Shown here in pieces: positions 61,387 to 64,000 of a stretch of 64,000 nt of DNA. The stretch's first letter is position 1; each line of letters begins with the position of its first letter. This DNA is from Enterobacter kobei (GTDB taxonomy: Bacteria; Pseudomonadota; Gammaproteobacteria; Enterobacterales; Enterobacteriaceae), in the NCBI RefSeq assembly GCF_001729765.1, contig NZ_CP017181.1:4816258-4880257 (forward strand), written 5' to 3'. A program made the translations under genes and the position numbers. The notes beneath the pieces were generated by a model that saw nothing but the letters and a program-made list of their open reading frames with translations, did no database searches and was not told where the DNA came from.

Positions 61387-63030
61387 TCAGGACTTTTTCT
61401 TTTCGCGGCTATGCAGGCCACGTTTTTCCAGACCACGGTAAATCAGCTGCTGCTGGATGATGGTCACCAGGTTGCTGACGATATAGTACAGCACCAGACC
61501 TGACGGGAACCACAGGAAGAACACGGTGAAGATGACCGGCATAAAGGTCATGATCTTCTGCTGCATCGGGTCGGTCACGGTGGTCGGCGACATCTTCTGG
61601 ATGAAGAACATCGTCACGCCCATCAGGATCGGCAGGATGTAGTACGGGTCCTGTGCAGACAGGTCATGGATCCACAGGGCGAACGGCGCATGGCGCAGCT
61701 CAACGGAACCCATCAGCATGTAGTACAGCGCAAGGAAGATTGGCATCTGAATCAGCAGCGGGAAGCAACCACCCAGCGGGTTCACTTTCTCTGCTTTATA
61801 CAGGGCCATCATTTCCTGGCTCTGACGCTGTTTGTCATCGCCCAGACGCTCACGCATTGCCTGAATCTTCGGCTGCAGCATACGCATCTTCGCCATGGAG
61901 GTGTACTGCGCTTTGGTCAGCGGGTACATGATGCCACGAACGATAAAGGTGATAACGATGATGGAGAAGCCCCAGTTACCCAGGAAGCTGTGGATGAACT
62001 TCAGCAGCTTAAACAGCGGCTGAGAGATGAACCACAACCAACCATAATCGACGGTCAGATCCAGGTGCGGCGCAACAGCAGCCATTTTGTCCTGGATTTC
62101 CGGGCCGACCCACAGGGTGCTTGCCAGCTTACCGGTTTGACCCGGCTGAACCAGAACTGGCTGAGATTTGTAGCCGATGGCTGCAATACCGTTGCCCAGG
62201 TTCGCGGTGTAGAAGTTATTGGTACCGTCGTTATTTGGCACCCATGCAGTCGCGAAATACTGCTGCAGCATTGCCACCCAACCGCCTTTAGCACTGACGT
62301 TCAGGTTTTCGTTATCGGCAATGGTGTCGAACTTGTATTTCTCATACTTCGCGTCAGGCGTGGAGTATGCCGCGCCACGGAAGGTGTGCAGCGCGAAGTT
62401 GCTGCTTCCGGTGTCACGGTGAGACGGCAGATTGATGGACTGCTTCAGCTGACCGAAGGTAGACAGTTCCAGCGGTTTCGCACCGGTGTTCTGTACGCTG
62501 TAGCCCACGTTTACCGCATATTCACCGCGTTTCAGGGTGAAGGTTTTGGTGAACGTGTTGCCTGCCGCGTCGGTATAGGTCATCGGGATAACGAGTTCGT
62601 TCTGGCCATCAGCCAGCGCAAAGGTGTCGCTCTCGACGTTATACAGTGGACGCGCACCGTTAGCCGGGTTATCCGGGCCATCACGACCGGTCAGGCCGCT
62701 CTGCGCCTGGTAGATAAACTCTGGCGTGGTTTCCAGTAACTGGAACGGTTCGGTAGACTTCAGCTCTTTCGGGTAGGTCAACAGCAGCGCCTGCTCAACA
62801 TCACCACCACGGGTGTTGATAGTCAGCTCAAGCACATCGGTCTTAACCGTAATCTGTTTCCCCTGGCCACTGGCCGGTACGCCCTGGTCGGCGGCGCTAC
62901 CCGCTGCGGTGGTCGTAGTCTGCGTGGTCTGCTGCTGGGGTTGAGGATTTTTATCCTGCTCCCATGCCTGCCAGATCATGAAAGACACGAACAACAAAGC
63001 GATGATAAGAAGATTGCGTTGCGAATCCAT
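61387..63030 (-). CDS. yidC: membrane protein insertase YidC
   Basis: 547-residue insertase acting alone or with SecYEG. An N-terminal signal anchor ([18 protein letters not shown]) precedes a large periplasmic beta domain (about 55-340) and five conserved membrane helices, with the client-slot region after [15 protein letters not shown]. The C-terminus is basic (SREKKKS). ATP synthase subunit c, encoded in this window, is a classic client. It follows yidD by 2 bp. Confidence 0.97.
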   Translation of the reverse strand: MDSQRNLLIIALLFVSFMIWQAWEQDKNPQPQQQTTQTTTTAAGSAADQGVPASGQGKQITVKTDVLELTINTRGGDVEQALLLTYPKELKSTEPFQLLETTPEFIYQAQSGLTGRDGPDNPANGARPLYNVESDTFALADGQNELVIPMTYTDAAGNTFTKTFTLKRGEYAVNVGYSVQNTGAKPLELSTFGQLKQSINLPSHRDTGSSNFALHTFRGAAYSTPDAKYEKYKFDTIADNENLNVSAKGGWVAMLQQYFATAWVPNNDGTNNFYTANLGNGIAAIGYKSQPVLVQPGQTGKLASTLWVGPEIQDKMAAVAPHLDLTVDYGWLWFISQPLFKLLKFIHSFLGNWGFSIIVITFIVRGIMYPLTKAQYTSMAKMRMLQPKIQAMRERLGDDKQRQSQEMMALYKAEKVNPLGGCFPLLIQMPIFLALYYMLMGSVELRHAPFALWIHDLSAQDPYYILPILMGVTMFFIQKMSPTTVTDPMQQKIMTFMPVIFTVFFLWFPSGLVLYYIVSNLVTIIQQQLIYRGLEKRGLHSREKKKS

Positions 63031-63032
63031 CG

Positions 63033-63290
63033 TTAGTGTTCTCTGGTATCAAAAGGTCCTGGGGGGACGGGGTCGTCTCCACCGGGGTGTAAAGGGTGGC
63101 ATTTTAATACGCGTTTCACCGTCAACCAACTGCCTTTTATCACTCCAAACCTGCGCAATGCCTCAATTCCGTAGCTTGAGCATGTTGGTGTGAAACGGCA
63201 GTGCGGCCCGAGTAGCGGACTAATCAGGCGTTGATAGACCCGAATGAGGGCTATCAGGACCCGTGAGCCAGGCGACAGTGGCGGCGCCAT
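63033..63290 (-). CDS. yidD: membrane protein insertion efficiency factor YidD
   Basis: 85-residue protein thought to aid YidC-dependent insertion. It has the amphipathic N-terminal helix and the conserved [11 protein letters not shown] and HPGGDDPVP segments with their cysteines. Its 5' end overlaps rnpA by 37 bases in another frame, as in E. coli. Confidence 0.95.
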
Positions 63291-63613
63291 AATTTTTCCA
63301 ACGCTTCCGAGAGAGCACGGTTATCGAGGTCGGCAACCCCCTTTTTAGCCACCACCACGAAATCCATAGAAGGCAGTTCGTGCTGACGTAAACGGAAGCT
63401 TTCACGCGTCAGACGTTTAATCCGATTGCGTTCATGCGCGCGCTTAACGTTTTTCTTGGCGACTGTGAGACCGATGCGGGGATGCCCCAGCGAATTTTGG
63501 CGGCCGAGGATGGTGATTTGCGGCGTGCCAGCCCGTTGTGGCTGCTGGAAGACGAAAGTGAAATGAGTGGGAGTTAACAAACGTAACTCCCTGGGAAATG
63601 CGAGCTTAACCAC
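63254..63613 (-). CDS. rnpA: ribonuclease P protein component
   Basis: 119-residue basic protein that helps the M1 RNA bind and cleave pre-tRNA 5' leaders. The RNR signature appears in [16 protein letters not shown]. It is 16 bp after rpmH in the conserved rpmH-rnpA-yidD-yidC order. Confidence 0.97.
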
Positions 63614-63629
63614 TCAGGGGTTAGCTTTA

Positions 63630-63782
<153 letters not shown>

Positions 63783-63871
63783 CTAAACTTGAATAAATTC
63801 ACTGACTTTTGCGTATACCCGAACGAGTTTCGAACGACTAACGCCTCAGCGTGGGTGATTAAAGAGGCCGG

Positions 63872-63900
63872 ATTGTAATAATTGTACACTCCGGAGTCAA
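63872..63900 (-). promoter_or_regulatory. rpmH promoter
   Basis: On the minus strand -35 TTGACT (63895-63900) and -10 TACAAT (63872-63877) are exactly 17 bp apart, 102 bases before rpmH. The remaining bases to 64000 are rpmH-dnaA intergenic sequence with no gene seen. Confidence 0.75.
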
Positions 63901-64000
63901 TTCTCTTTCCTTATTTCCCGCGTATTTCCGCACGATTTCGCGTGGAAAATGAGCAACGGACGACGCAGGAAGATGAGCATCACGCGCCGGGTCGAGGATT

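Overview
The window is a chromosomal segment around the replication origin of an Enterobacteriaceae member, most likely Enterobacter. Nearly every protein is a close full-length homologue of an E. coli K-12 protein. The 16S variable regions (the block around 12840-12960 and the one ending near 13290) read like the Enterobacter cloacae complex. tnaCAB, which lies between mnmE and mdtL in E. coli, is absent, which fits an indole-negative genus. The genus call rests on memory of these sequences, not on a search.

Layout. 1-8300: engB, Spot 42 RNA with its 15-codon spfP frame, polA, yihG, dsbA-srkA, yihD, mobA-mobB. 8300-13700: one complete rRNA operon on the minus strand (5S, 23S, tRNA-Glu, 16S, tandem P1/P2 promoters). 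13800-27000: yieP-hsrA, the ribose operon rbsDACBKR with its operators, kup, ravA-viaA. 27000-29530: asnA, asnC, mioC and oriC (DnaA boxes, AT-rich 13-mers, many GATC sites). 29530-43215: mnmG, rsmG, the nine-gene ATP synthase operon, glmU, glmS. 43500-48433: a four-gene chaperone-usher fimbrial operon between glmS and pstS. 48570-53211: the Pho-box-controlled pstSCAB-phoU operon. 53290-59140: yieH, adeP, chrR, yieE, yidZ, mdtL. 59375-63770: an acetyltransferase gene, mnmE, yidC, yidD, rnpA, rpmH. The right edge runs into the rpmH-dnaA intergenic region.

How it works together: the core is replication initiation (oriC, mioC, polA with its own DnaA box) next to growth-rate-linked machinery: an rRNA operon, ATP synthase, tRNA modification by MnmE/MnmG, RNase P protein, L34 and the YidC insertase. 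Around it are nutrient systems with visible local control: ribose uptake (RbsR palindromes), phosphate uptake (Pho boxes), adenine uptake (PurR-like boxes) and K+ uptake.

The genes themselves are mostly ordinary. The points that stand out are structural. First, the rRNA operon has rrnC-type neighbours on one side (yieP, hsrA, rbs; tRNA-Glu spacer) and rrnA-type neighbours on the other (mobB, mobA), so the large rrnC-rrnA interval of E. coli is not here. Second, there is an apparent second copy of the mnmE 3' end about 700 bp from the real one, bracketing the acetyltransferase gene like an integration scar. Third, a fimbrial operon occupies the glmS-pstS locus. I found no CRISPR array, transposase, integrase, phage gene or recognisable defence system.
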